Shown here: piece after piece, positions 23,192 to 30,688 of the stretch
Numbering within the stretch: position 1 is the first letter of the stretch
How the letters are laid out: each line of letters begins with the position of its first letter
NCBI GenBank assembly: GCA_934597345.1
Contig: CAKTRJ010000024.1
Location: 1-34,524, forward strand
Length of the DNA: 34,524 nucleotides
Reading direction: 5' to 3'
Origin: an uncultured Oscillospiraceae bacterium
GTDB lineage: Bacteria; Bacillota; Clostridia; Oscillospirales; Oscillospiraceae
Notes under the pieces: generated by a model
Told to the model about the DNA's origin: nothing
The model's database searches: none
What the model saw: the letters and a program-made list of their open reading frames with translations, nothing else
Position numbers and translations under genes: made by a program

Positions 23192-23587
23192 TTAGAATTC
23201 TTCCTTCTCCGCCTTCTTGCGGTCGATGAAATTCTCCACGCGGTCCAGCACCTGCGGCACCAGCTCGATGGCGCGGTCCACCGTGGTGATGGCGGGCGCG
23301 GCCACCGGCAGCATGCGGGTCACGCCGTCCTTGACCACCAGAAACGCCATGGGCTCCACACGGACGCCGGCGCCGGCGGCAGCACCCATCTGGTCGGGCT
23401 GCTTGCCGTAGTCACCGCCGCCGCAGCCGAAGCCGAAGCTCAGCCGGGACACGGGGATCAGGGTCACGCCGTCGGGGGTGGTGATGGGCTCGCCCACGAT
23501 GGTGTTGGAATCCACCATCTCACGGATCTTGGCCATAGAGGCTTCCATCACAGCGGTGATTGAGTTCTTCTTTTCGTTCATTTCCAT
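23192..23587 (-). CDS. ytfJ: GerW/YtfJ-family spore protein
   Basis: A 131-residue protein of the GerW (YtfJ) family. Typical segments are IVGEPITTPDGVTLIPVSRLSFGFGCGGGDYG, followed by GAAAGAGVRVEPMAFLVVKDG. In Bacillus it is needed for lysozyme-sensitive germination. The start MEMNEKK at 23587 has AAGGA upstream. Together with DUF2953 (YtfI-like) it keeps the ytfI-ytfJ pairing. Confidence 0.93.
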   Translation of the reverse strand: MEMNEKKNSITAVMEASMAKIREMVDSNTIVGEPITTPDGVTLIPVSRLSFGFGCGGGDYGKQPDQMGAAAGAGVRVEPMAFLVVKDGVTRMLPVAAPAITTVDRAIELVPQVLDRVENFIDRKKAEKEEF

Positions 23588-23640
23588 GGTCGTGTTCCTT
23601 TCTGTATATCAAGTTTGTTTCCTTACTGTTTCAGGCTGTT

Positions 23641-24324
23641 TCAGGCCGCCTTTTCGGCCGCGCCGTCCTTCTTCTGTTCCGCCGCAAGCCGTGCGGTCTC
23701 CGCCTTCTTGAAGGCCTTCTGCTTCCTCAGGAAGGGGATGCCGAATTTCAGCACCGGCCCGATGGCGGCAAAACCGATGGCCAGCAGGTCCCCGATCCGG
23801 TAGCTGGCGCCCACGGTGCCGGAGATCTTCGTCTCCGCGGCGGTAAAATCCATCTCCATGTGGATACGCGGGTCGGGCATGTGTATCATTTCCTCCAGCC
23901 GGGGCATCACCGCCCACATGGCGCTGTTGGCCCAGCCGTACCACTGGGCGGTGTTGACCGGATCTTCGTCGCCGAACACGAAGCTCAGCCGCAGCGGGTC
24001 GATGCGGATGCGCTTTCCCGCCCGACGCAGCGCGCCCTGGATCGACTGCCACACGGCGTGCAGCCCACCCCGGATATCCTCCAGCGTCAGGTGGATGTCC
24101 GGCTTTTTCTTCCGCTTGGGCTTCTTTTCCGCCTTGGCAGCCGCTTTTTTTGGTTTTTCCTTGGCGGGCTTCTTCTCCGGCGGCGGAATGATCTGCACTG
24201 TCGCCGGGCCGATCTGCGCCGTGACCCGCAGCTCCTCGCCGAAGCTGGCCGTCACGCCCACGCGCAGGCACAGCAGCATCGCGATCAATGCCGCGATCAC
24301 ACCCAGAATGATCCATCCAACCAA
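23641..24324 (-). CDS. DUF2953 membrane-anchored protein (YtfI-like), TTG start
   Basis: A 227-residue protein with one N-terminal membrane segment (WIILGVIAALIAMLLCLRVGV), a Lys/Ala/Pro-rich linker (about residues 50-75) and a DUF2953 domain containing LSFVFGDEDPVNTAQWYGW and IHMEMDFTAAETKISG. It is associated with sporulation by conserved neighbourhood. The start codon is TTG at 24324: AAGGAGG is well placed and no in-frame ATG is near. It lies between scpB and the gerW-like gene. Confidence 0.9.
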   Translation of the reverse strand: MVGWIILGVIAALIAMLLCLRVGVTASFGEELRVTAQIGPATVQIIPPPEKKPAKEKPKKAAAKAEKKPKRKKKPDIHLTLEDIRGGLHAVWQSIQGALRRAGKRIRIDPLRLSFVFGDEDPVNTAQWYGWANSAMWAVMPRLEEMIHMPDPRIHMEMDFTAAETKISGTVGASYRIGDLLAIGFAAIGPVLKFGIPFLRKQKAFKKAETARLAAEQKKDGAAEKAA

Positions 24325-24365
24325 AGGCTTCTCCTCCTTTCGGAACGGTAATCCGCAAATGCGGG

Positions 24366-24962
24366 TCAGCTCTCCTCCGTGATGCCCTCCGGCATCTCCA
24401 GCAGGTTCCCCTGCTCATCCAGCCGCAGCTGGCCGTCGCCCTCCATGCCGGGCATCTCCGGCAGGTCGTCCAGCGACCGCAGGTGGAAGGCCCGCAGGAA
24501 CGCCTGTGTGGTGCGGTACAGCCGGGGCCGCCCCGGCACCTGAAGCCGTCCGCACTCCTCGATGAGATGGCGGTCCAGCAGCAGTCCCACCGTATAGGAG
24601 CTGTCCACACCCCGGATCTGATCCACATAGGCCCTTGTGGTGGGCTGATAGTAGGCGATGATGGTCAGCACCTCCAGCGCCGGCTGGCTCAGCTTGGCGG
24701 GCTTGCGCACCTCGAAGGCGCGGCGGATGATGTCGCCGTACTCCGGCGCGGAGCACAACTGATAGCTGTCCTCCAGCTTCAGAAGCCGCATGCCCCGGCG
24801 CTCATAGGCGTAGTAGTCCGCCAGCTTCTGCAGGACCAGCTCCACCGTGGGGCGATCCATATCCATGGCCATGCAGATGCGATCCACCGCCACCGGCTCG
24901 CCGGAGGCGAACAGGATGCCCTCGATAGCGGCCTCCACTTCTTTCATTTCAAGCGTATCCAT
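24366..24962 (-). CDS. scpB: Segregation and condensation protein B
   Basis: A 198-residue ScpB with two winged-helix domains, containing AAIEGILFASGEPVAVDRI, SQPALEVLTIIAYYQPTTRAYVDQIRGVDS and LIEECGRLQVPGRPRLYRTT, the most conserved part. It forms the condensin complex with Smc and ScpA, for chromosome compaction and segregation. The ATG at 24962 follows GAGGAAGG. It lies 12 bp downstream of scpA. An acidic tail (about 185-198) follows the conserved core. Confidence 0.96.
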   Translation of the reverse strand: MDTLEMKEVEAAIEGILFASGEPVAVDRICMAMDMDRPTVELVLQKLADYYAYERRGMRLLKLEDSYQLCSAPEYGDIIRRAFEVRKPAKLSQPALEVLTIIAYYQPTTRAYVDQIRGVDSSYTVGLLLDRHLIEECGRLQVPGRPRLYRTTQAFLRAFHLRSLDDLPEMPGMEGDGQLRLDEQGNLLEMPEGITEES

Positions 24963-24974
24963 ATCTTACCTTCC

Positions 24975-25769
24975 TCAAACCTCTCCCTGCCAATCGTCGG
25001 GCATGTCGCCGTCGCACTCCACGGTGCAGTCGTTGACGCCGGACGCCAGATGAATGATGCGGCTGCGGCACAGCTCCAGCACGGCCATGAAAGTGGCTAC
25101 GATCTCGCTGCGGCTGCGGCTGCCCCGGAACAGCAGCAGAAAACGGGTGATGCCGCCGGTCTTGAGCCGCTGGAAGATCTCCCGTGCCTTGGTCTCCACG
25201 GAGTACGGCTCTCGCCGCACGATCTCGTCAAAGGGCTTCATGTCCGGCTGTCCGTCCAGCTGGCCCCGGCGATCCGACACCTCCTGCATGGCGATGATCA
25301 GATCCCCCGGCTGCTGGTCGTATTCGTAGATCTTGCCCCGCTCCATCACCTCGGGATTGCGGGTCATGATGTCCCGGCCGAACTCCGCCATGGGGCCCAG
25401 CCGCTCCGTCAGCAGCTTGACGCGGGCGTAGGTATCGCCCCGCTGGCGTTCCTCCAGTGACTTGATCAGGGCATCCATCTCGCTCTGGGCTTCCTCGTCC
25501 TCCAGACTCAGCAGCATGCGGGTCTTGATGTACATCAGATGGGCGGCCATGGTGATGAACTCGCTGGCCACCTCCAGATCCATCTGCTTGCGCCGCTCCA
25601 GATACTCCAGATACTGGTCAAGGATCAGGGAAATGGGGATATCCTGTATCTCGATCTTATTTTTGCTCAGCAGGAACAGGATCAGATCCAGCGGGCCCTC
25701 GAAATCCTCCAGCGGTTCGCTGCCCTTGGCCTGCACCACCTTTTCCAGCTTGAAAATGGGATTATCCAA
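24975..25769 (-). CDS. scpA: Segregation and condensation protein A, TTG start
   Basis: A 264-residue kleisin subunit of Smc-ScpAB. The N terminus has the diagnostic DFEGPLDLILFLLSKNKIEIQDIPISLILDQYLEYL, and the C terminus the winged-helix part FLLLFRGSRSRSEIVATFMAVLELCR. The start must be TTG at 25769, because a TAA stop lies three codons upstream in frame and GAGGT is suitably placed. It is 11 bp after the site-2 protease gene. Confidence 0.95.
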   Translation of the reverse strand: MDNPIFKLEKVVQAKGSEPLEDFEGPLDLILFLLSKNKIEIQDIPISLILDQYLEYLERRKQMDLEVASEFITMAAHLMYIKTRMLLSLEDEEAQSEMDALIKSLEERQRGDTYARVKLLTERLGPMAEFGRDIMTRNPEVMERGKIYEYDQQPGDLIIAMQEVSDRRGQLDGQPDMKPFDEIVRREPYSVETKAREIFQRLKTGGITRFLLLFRGSRSRSEIVATFMAVLELCRSRIIHLASGVNDCTVECDGDMPDDWQGEV

Positions 25770-25780
25770 TGGTATTTACC

Positions 25781-26443
25781 TCAATAAAAGCCGACGATGC
25801 GGCAGAATAGCTGGAACACCCAGCCGATGGCGGTATCCAGCACGTTGGAAAGCGCGCCGAAGCATACCAGCGCCATGATGATCAGCATGCCGAAGCGCTC
25901 GTAGCGCATCAGCCAGTTATACTGCCGATTCGGCAGCAGCACCGCCAGCACCTTGGAGCCGTCCAGCGGCGGAATGGGGATCAGGTTGAAAAGTCCCAGG
26001 CCGATGGACATCAGCGCCGTGTTCATCAGGAAGTAGAACAGCGTCTCGTTGATCTGGCCGGTGGTCACCGCGTGGGTATACATCAGCCGCGCGCCCAGCA
26101 GCAGCCACAGCGCCAGCAGCAGATTGGACACCGGTCCGGCCAGCGCCGTGATGGCCATGCCCTGCTTGGGATTCTTGAAGTAATTGGGGTTCACCGGCAC
26201 CGGCTTTGCCCAGCCCACGCCGGTCAGCACCATGGCGGCCAGGCCGATCCAGTCGATGTGCCGCAGGGGATTCAGGGACAGGCGATGGTTCCGCTTGGCC
26301 GTGGGGTCACCCAGAAAGAACGCGGCGACGCCGTGGCAGGTCTCGTGGATGATCAGGCAGATCAGCACCGCCGCCACCCGCAGCAGCGTGTCCCGCAGCG
26401 AGCCCAGATCCAGCGCGTTCCAAAGATTCTGCAAATAGTTCAA
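25781..26443 (-). CDS. Site-2 (M50) intramembrane metalloprotease, TTG start
   Basis: A 220-residue polytopic membrane protease of the SpoIVFB/YwhC-like M50 group. The zinc motif HEXXH is seen in LICLIIHETCHGVAAFFLGD, and the third ligand region in LFNLIPIPPLDGSKV. It cleaves membrane-embedded substrates, which are unknown here. A longer frame to 26527 exists, but a promoter (-10 TATAAT at 26499-26504) lies inside that extension, and AGGAG is placed 11 bases before TTG at 26443. I therefore choose TTG. It is the first gene of the long reverse operon. Location before scpA is typical of Clostridia. Confidence 0.88.
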   Translation of the reverse strand: MNYLQNLWNALDLGSLRDTLLRVAAVLICLIIHETCHGVAAFFLGDPTAKRNHRLSLNPLRHIDWIGLAAMVLTGVGWAKPVPVNPNYFKNPKQGMAITALAGPVSNLLLALWLLLGARLMYTHAVTTGQINETLFYFLMNTALMSIGLGLFNLIPIPPLDGSKVLAVLLPNRQYNWLMRYERFGMLIIMALVCFGALSNVLDTAIGWVFQLFCRIVGFY

Positions 26444-26498
26444 AAATGGGTCACTCCTATCGAAAAGGCTATTACACCAAATTACCAATAACAGTATG

Positions 26499-26527
26499 AT
26501 TATAGCAAATATCAGGACCAAACACAA
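26499..26527 (-). promoter_or_regulatory. Promoter of the site-2 protease / scpAB operon
   Basis: Reverse-strand TTGTGT (26522-26527), a 17-bp spacer and a perfect TATAAT (26499-26504), about 56 bp upstream of the TTG start. Confidence 0.7.
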
Positions 26528-26680
26528 GAAAAAATTCCCTTACCGATTGTAACTATTTTGTATCCGAAGCTGTAACCAAAGCGCAACGGATCTGTAATGA
26601 TGTTTACCGCTCCTTCGCATATAATAGAGACATAAAAGGACGGAAAGGAAACGGTTCACACTTTGAAAGGAGTTATCGCC

Positions 26681-26860
26681 ATGAAGAATCTGCTGCCGAT
26701 CACCGCGGGCGTGGTGCTGTGCCTCATCTGCACTGTTGTTGGTATCCTGATCCCCCAGTTCTCCGCGCTGGCCTATGTTACCGTAACGCTGGCCTGCGTC
26801 ACAGGGCTGCTGTGCATTGGCGGTATTCTCCGCCACATCACACGCGGCGGTTCTGTGTAA
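26681..26860 (+). CDS. Very small two-helix membrane protein
   Basis: A 59-residue protein starting MKNLLPIT after GAAAGGAG. It has two hydrophobic helices (about 5-24 and 29-50) and a short basic end (RHITRGG). A TATAAT lies at 26620-26625, with no clear -35. It resembles the proteins at 1128 and 3624 in size and topology but shows no convincing sequence relation beyond the MKN start. The family was not recognised. It is divergent from the site-2 protease operon. Confidence 0.7.
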   Translation: MKNLLPITAGVVLCLICTVVGILIPQFSALAYVTVTLACVTGLLCIGGILRHITRGGSV

Positions 26861-26877
26861 GGGCCGCGATCACATAA

Positions 26878-26909
26878 ATCAGCCCCGCCGCTTTTGCGAC
26901 GGGGCTGAT
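26878..26909 (+). terminator. Hairpin after the small membrane gene
   Basis: ATCAGCCCCG (26878-26887) pairs with CGGGGCTGAT (26900-26909) with an inner CGC/GCG pair. No U-run follows, so termination would be imperfect. Confidence 0.45.
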
Positions 26910-26983
26910 CACGTTCAGAAATTGTTTCATTTTGATTCACAGAATCGTTACATCCCTTTCAGGATTTTTTAAGATTTTCACGG

Positions 26984-27109
26984 TATGATGTATACATCCT
27001 TCAGGAAACAAAGTCTTTTCCTAAACGCTTTCTTCACTTCTCCTCTCTTTTTCATTTTTTTGCAGCAAAAGACGCACCGGGTTCCCCTCCGGTGCGCCTT
27101 TTGCTTTTA
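26984..27109 (+). ncRNA. Candidate small RNA with terminator
   Basis: A -10-like TATGAT (26984-26989) overlaps the perfect palindrome GATGTATACATC (26987-26998). About 70 bases of pyrimidine-rich sequence without a gene follow, then a hairpin GCAAAAGACGCACCGG / CCGGTGCGCCTTTTGC (27065-27104) and TTTTAT. The U-tail is on the plus strand, where no gene would otherwise need it. There is no good -35, so this is only a candidate; the hairpin may simply insulate spoIIR. Confidence 0.3.
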
Positions 27110-27724
27110 TCGCTTTCCCAGCCATTGCCGCAGTTGCTCCCACAGCTCCACAGAACGGAATTTCAGCACATAGCCGGTGTCCTCCTCGGTGATAAGGCTC
27201 ACGTCGTCACCCGTCAGCCCGGCCTGAATGGCGGTCTGGGGCATGTCCGTGGCCGCAGCGGTACACAGGGGCGGATACACCACGCACCACCAGTTCCGCC
27301 CCTCCCCTTCACCGATCACCAGCCGCAGAGCCATATACTCTCCGGCGGGCAACGAAAAGCCGTCATACTCCTTCAAGGGAAATTCGGCGCTGGCCAGCTG
27401 GGCCGTCACCGGATAGTCGTAGCCCTGCGCGGCGATCTCCCGTTGGGCGATGGTCTCGATGCGCGTCAGTTCCTCCCGTAGCCGCACCTGCGCATCCTCC
27501 ATATCGGCGGAGCGCTGCAGAACGGTGGTGGTGAAATCCAGCACCTTGTCCCGCACCTCCAGCTTCAGCGCCTGATCGGCCTCGCTGTCGGAGTTTGCGA
27601 TCACATGCAGGCGGATCATCTTCTGCGCCAGCGCGTCCTGCCGCTGCATGGACCACGCGCCCCACAGCATGGCGGCGCACAGCCCCAGCAGCAGCGCCAG
27701 CTCCCATTTCTTCCATCGTGTCAT
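27107..27724 (-). CDS. spoIIR: Stage II sporulation protein R
   Basis: A 205-residue SpoIIR with an N-terminal membrane segment (about 6-25) and the typical MIRLHVIANSDSEADQALKLEVRDKVLDF and GFSLPAGEYMALRLVIGEGEGRNWWCVVYPPLC. It is made in the forespore and, after export, triggers SpoIIGA processing of pro-sigma E in the mother cell. The ATG at 27724 is preceded by AAGGA, which lies inside the terminator hairpin of the ispE gene. A sigma-F-like promoter may lie in the same hairpin. Confidence 0.95.
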   Translation of the reverse strand: MTRWKKWELALLLGLCAAMLWGAWSMQRQDALAQKMIRLHVIANSDSEADQALKLEVRDKVLDFTTTVLQRSADMEDAQVRLREELTRIETIAQREIAAQGYDYPVTAQLASAEFPLKEYDGFSLPAGEYMALRLVIGEGEGRNWWCVVYPPLCTAAATDMPQTAIQAGLTGDDVSLITEEDTGYVLKFRSVELWEQLRQWLGKR

Positions 27725-27726
27725 AT

Positions 27727-27774
27727 AAAAACCGTCCTTATCGCAGGAATTTTCCTACAATATGGACGGTTTTT
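27727..27774 (-). terminator. Terminator of ispE, overlapping the spoIIR leader
   Basis: Reverse-strand AAAAACCGTCC and GGACGGTTTTT (27764-27774/27727-27737) enclose a smaller AGGAA/TTCCT hairpin. The U-tail runs straight into the spoIIR start codon. Confidence 0.7.
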
Positions 27775-27781
27775 GCGAATA

Positions 27782-28906
27782 TTATACCTTGGATACGCAA
27801 AAAGTACGGGGATATGTCTCTTTCAGCGCCTTTGCCGCCGTTTCCGCATCCTCCCGACAGCGGAACAGGCCGAATACAGCGCTGCCGCTGCCGCTCATCT
27901 GGGCGTTCAGCGCACCCTGCTGCCGCAGGGCCTCCACGATGGCGGGCACAGCGCTGCCCTCCGGCAGCACCTGCTGGAAATCGTTGTTCAGCCCCGCCGC
28001 GATCGCGGACAGGTCGCCCTTTTCCAGCCACTCCCGCACCGCACGGCTGTCGCCGCTGACGCGCCGCGGCGCATTGTCGATGGCGGCGTACATGGCGGCG
28101 GTGGAATGGCTCTCCTCCGGCTTGACGATCACCAGCCAGCAGGGCGGCATATCCGGCAGCGCCGACAGCTTTTCGCCCCTGCCCGTCGCCAATGCCGTAC
28201 CGCCACGGATGAAAAACGGCACATCGCTGCCCAGCCGCGCGGCCACCTCCTCCAGCTGCGTGTCGGTCATATCCGGCGCGTACAGTGTCCGCAGGGCACG
28301 GAGCACCGCCGCCGCGTCACTGCTGCCGCCGCCCAGTCCCGCCTGGGTAGGGATCGTTTTTTCCAGTCGAATGGTTACGAAATCCTTTTTCGGCCCGAAT
28401 TCCTCAAAAAACACCCGCAGCGCTTTCATGCACAAGTTGTCTCCTGCCCGCTCCGTCACCGGTGGATCACACTCCAGCTTGTCCCATGGCCCGGCGTTCC
28501 GGTACAGCGTCACGGTATCGTGCAGCCCCACGCCGGTCATCACCGTCTCCACCTCATGGTAGCCGTCGGGGCGCTTCTCCCCCACAGACAGCGTAAGATT
28601 CACCTTTGCGCAGGCTTTCTCCTCCACATGGCGCGGCAGTGGATCCTCCTCCAGCGGTGCACCGCAGCCGGGGCAGAAACTGTCCCGTAAAAGTGAGACC
28701 TTGCTCAGATCTCTGCCGCAGCAAGGACAGCGGTCAAAGAGCAAAGCTGTCACGACATACACCGTCAGCCCTCCCACGATGGATACGGCAAGGAATGCCT
28801 TGCTCAGCTCCAGCAGCGCCGTCAGCCCCGAAAGAATGAGCATCAGCACGATGGAAACGATCTCAATGATCCGCGCCGTTTTGAAATTGATCAGGGGCTT
28901 TTTCAT
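27782..28906 (-). CDS. ispE: CDP-ME kinase IspE with N-terminal membrane/zinc-ribbon extension
   Basis: A 374-residue frame. Residues 94-374 are a complete IspE of about 281 residues: EEKACAKVNLTLSVGEKRPDGYHEVETVM, the GHMP ATP loop PTQAGLGGGSSDAAAVL, LGSDVPFF with catalytic Asp, and MSGSGSAVFGLF. It phosphorylates CDP-methylerythritol in the MEP pathway. The first 93 residues are extra: two hydrophobic helices (about 12-30 and 38-57) and a zinc-ribbon with CPCCG and CPGCG. The frame is open throughout, with no stop. ATG 28906 has AGGAGG at 7 bases. A GTG at 28627 could start IspE alone, but its GGAGGAGG is 17 bases away. So it is either a real fusion or two proteins. Confidence 0.9.
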   Translation of the reverse strand: MKKPLINFKTARIIEIVSIVLMLILSGLTALLELSKAFLAVSIVGGLTVYVVTALLFDRCPCCGRDLSKVSLLRDSFCPGCGAPLEEDPLPRHVEEKACAKVNLTLSVGEKRPDGYHEVETVMTGVGLHDTVTLYRNAGPWDKLECDPPVTERAGDNLCMKALRVFFEEFGPKKDFVTIRLEKTIPTQAGLGGGSSDAAAVLRALRTLYAPDMTDTQLEEVAARLGSDVPFFIRGGTALATGRGEKLSALPDMPPCWLVIVKPEESHSTAAMYAAIDNAPRRVSGDSRAVREWLEKGDLSAIAAGLNNDFQQVLPEGSAVPAIVEALRQQGALNAQMSGSGSAVFGLFRCREDAETAAKALKETYPRTFCVSKV

Positions 28907-28920
28907 GCAGCATCCTCCTG

Positions 28921-28950
28921 ACAAAAAAGCGCCTTGCGGCGCTTTTTTGT
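28921..28950. terminator. Terminator between the DUF1015 gene and ispE
   Basis: ACAAAAAAGCGCC and GGCGCTTTTTTGT around TTGC. It ends the reverse-strand DUF1015 gene, 15 bp before the ispE start. Confidence 0.88.
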
Positions 28951-28963
28951 CTGAAATCGGTTG

Positions 28964-30247
28964 TTACTTAACGATCTTGCGGGCCTCAATGTAGTAGCGC
29001 TTGTCCTGTGCGTGACCCATGGAGAAGGTCTTGCGGGGCAGCACGCCATCGGCCATAACGGTCTTGAACAGCTGCTCCTTGCCCATGGCAGGCAGCAGGA
29101 AGCCCATGTTGCCGGGCTTGCTGCCCAGCTCGCGGGTCACGTCGTCACCGTGGATGTAGTCCACCTCGCCGCCGTTGTCCTTCAGGTACTGGTCGATGAC
29201 GCCCTGCAGGGTGCCCACCGCCAGCTGGACCTTGGGATCAGGCACGGTGATGAAGTGGCTCTCGCCATTCCACACGAACTCGATGGTGTGGCCGTTGCCC
29301 TTGCCTTCATAGGCATTGGGATAGGCGGCGCGGAAGGCGTTCATGAACTTCTCATGATCCACGCCGAACAGCACGCGGTGGATAGGCTCGAACTGCAGCG
29401 CGTCGTCGTGGTTGTTGACCACCTCCACCAGGGCATAGCGGGCAGGCAGGGCCAGATACTCCTCGGGGGTCTTGCCCTTCTTCTGCTCCTCATAGCAGGC
29501 CTTGGCGGTGGCCAGAGAGTGGTTGCCGTCGCCCACGGCGAACAGCAGAGGCGCAACGCCGGAGACGTTGTACTTCTTCTGCATGGCCTCGTCGGTGGTC
29601 AGGCCCTCCAGAGAGGCGGCTACGGCGTCGATCTGAGCCTGAGACAGCTTATAGCCCTTGATGTGGCCGCCGTTCTGCATCAGGTCGAAATCGTACAGCT
29701 TCTCCATGGTATCGGCAGCGGCGGTCAGCGGCTCGATGACGGTCTTGTCAGGGTCGTCGATCAGCAGCATGACGTGGGGCAGCTCGATGGGGGCGTTGCG
29801 GCGCACGCGGGCACGAGGAGGAATACGATCCAGCACGGTGCCCTCGGTGGCGCGGATGAGGGCGCCGGAGCCGGGGGTGAAGTCATAGGCGTCCAGATCC
29901 ACCATGCCGATGAGACCGTGGCGGATCTTGCCGTCGGACTGCTGACGCTCGATGTAGATCAGGGAGTCGGTCAGGGTCTCGAACACGCCGTCGGCAATGT
30001 ACTTGGACATGGAGTCGTTGATGTTCTGGATGAACTCATCCACGTTGGGAGCCTTCAGGTTGGCCTCCGGCAGGATCAGGCGCAGGGTGGAGGGCGCGTC
30101 GCCCACCTGCTGCTCAACGGCCTGCCAGTACTCCGGCTCGGACGTGAACTGGTCGCAGGCCACCACGGCCCACTTGGTCATGTCCTGCTCCTTGGGCAGC
30201 AGGATATCAGCGGGATAAAAGCCCAGCTTTTCAAACTTGTTATTCAT
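28964..30247 (-). CDS. DUF1015-family protein
   Basis: A 427-residue soluble protein of the DUF1015 family, sometimes annotated as SerC-associated. Visible family features are the N-terminal FYPADILLPKEQDMTKWAVVACDQFTSEPEYW, RHGLIGMVDLDAYDF, the strongly conserved FAVGDGNHSLATAK and the C-terminal LLPAMGKEQLFKTVMADGVLPRKTFSMGHAQDKRYYIEAR. No enzymatic activity is established. The ATG at 30247 follows AGGAGG at six bases. It is single-cistron with its own promoter and terminator; serC is not nearby. Confidence 0.92.
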   Translation of the reverse strand: MNNKFEKLGFYPADILLPKEQDMTKWAVVACDQFTSEPEYWQAVEQQVGDAPSTLRLILPEANLKAPNVDEFIQNINDSMSKYIADGVFETLTDSLIYIERQQSDGKIRHGLIGMVDLDAYDFTPGSGALIRATEGTVLDRIPPRARVRRNAPIELPHVMLLIDDPDKTVIEPLTAAADTMEKLYDFDLMQNGGHIKGYKLSQAQIDAVAASLEGLTTDEAMQKKYNVSGVAPLLFAVGDGNHSLATAKACYEEQKKGKTPEEYLALPARYALVEVVNNHDDALQFEPIHRVLFGVDHEKFMNAFRAAYPNAYEGKGNGHTIEFVWNGESHFITVPDPKVQLAVGTLQGVIDQYLKDNGGEVDYIHGDDVTRELGSKPGNMGFLLPAMGKEQLFKTVMADGVLPRKTFSMGHAQDKRYYIEARKIVK

Positions 30248-30300
30248 GTCGTTCCTCCTCATTTGTGATAAAGGTGCGGTTCGTTCCGTAATGTACCTTC

Positions 30301-30330
30301 ATGATACCATAAATTTACCGGATAATGCAA
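30301..30330 (-). promoter_or_regulatory. Promoter of the DUF1015 gene
   Basis: Reverse-strand TTGCAT (30325-30330), 18-bp spacer and TATCAT (30301-30306) with a TG extended -10. Confidence 0.55.
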
Positions 30331-30433
30331 CGGTTTCCAAAAATTTTTAAGATAATCTGACAAAAATTTTTGCATAGAACAGCCGTCTGCCGCAAAAGCT
30401 ATCCGCGCCAAGCTATTTCAGGGAGGTCATATT

Positions 30434-30643
30434 TTGAAGATCATTGATAAGATCGCGCTGGTGCTGATCGTCATCGGCGCGCTGAATTGGGGCAGCGTGG
30501 GCTTTTTCGGCTTCGACTGCGTGGCGTTTCTCTTCGGCGGCCAGATGGGCACCATCAGCCGCATCATCTACGCGCTGGTAGGCGTGGCGGGCCTGTGGGG
30601 CATCACCATACTCTTCCGTGACAACGAAAACGAAAGCGAATAA
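30434..30643 (+). CDS. DUF378 small membrane protein, TTG start
   Basis: A 69-residue protein with two membrane helices. LVLIVIGALNWGSVGFFGFDCVAFLFGG and ISRIIYALVGVAGLWGI are the hallmark of the DUF378 family; function unknown. The start is TTG at 30434, seven bases after GGGAGG. It is monocistronic, closed by the terminator at 30657. The AT-rich upstream stretch has a direct repeat CAAAAATTTTT (twice, around 30338-30375). Confidence 0.9.
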   Translation: MKIIDKIALVLIVIGALNWGSVGFFGFDCVAFLFGGQMGTISRIIYALVGVAGLWGITILFRDNENESE

Positions 30644-30656
30644 CGTCTCCCCTGCC

Positions 30657-30683
30657 AAAAAGCCGCCCGGTGGGCGGCTTTTT
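30657..30683. terminator. Bidirectional terminator
   Basis: AAAAAGCCGCCC, GGT loop, GGGCGGCTTTTT, between the convergent DUF378 and DUF2812-like genes. Confidence 0.9.
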
Positions 30684-30688
30684 CACGT

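Noticed and set aside
30331..30380. Direct repeat CAAAAATTTTT upstream of the DUF378 gene as an operator
   Set aside because: Low-complexity A/T tract; noted as a feature only, with no supporting promoter alignment.
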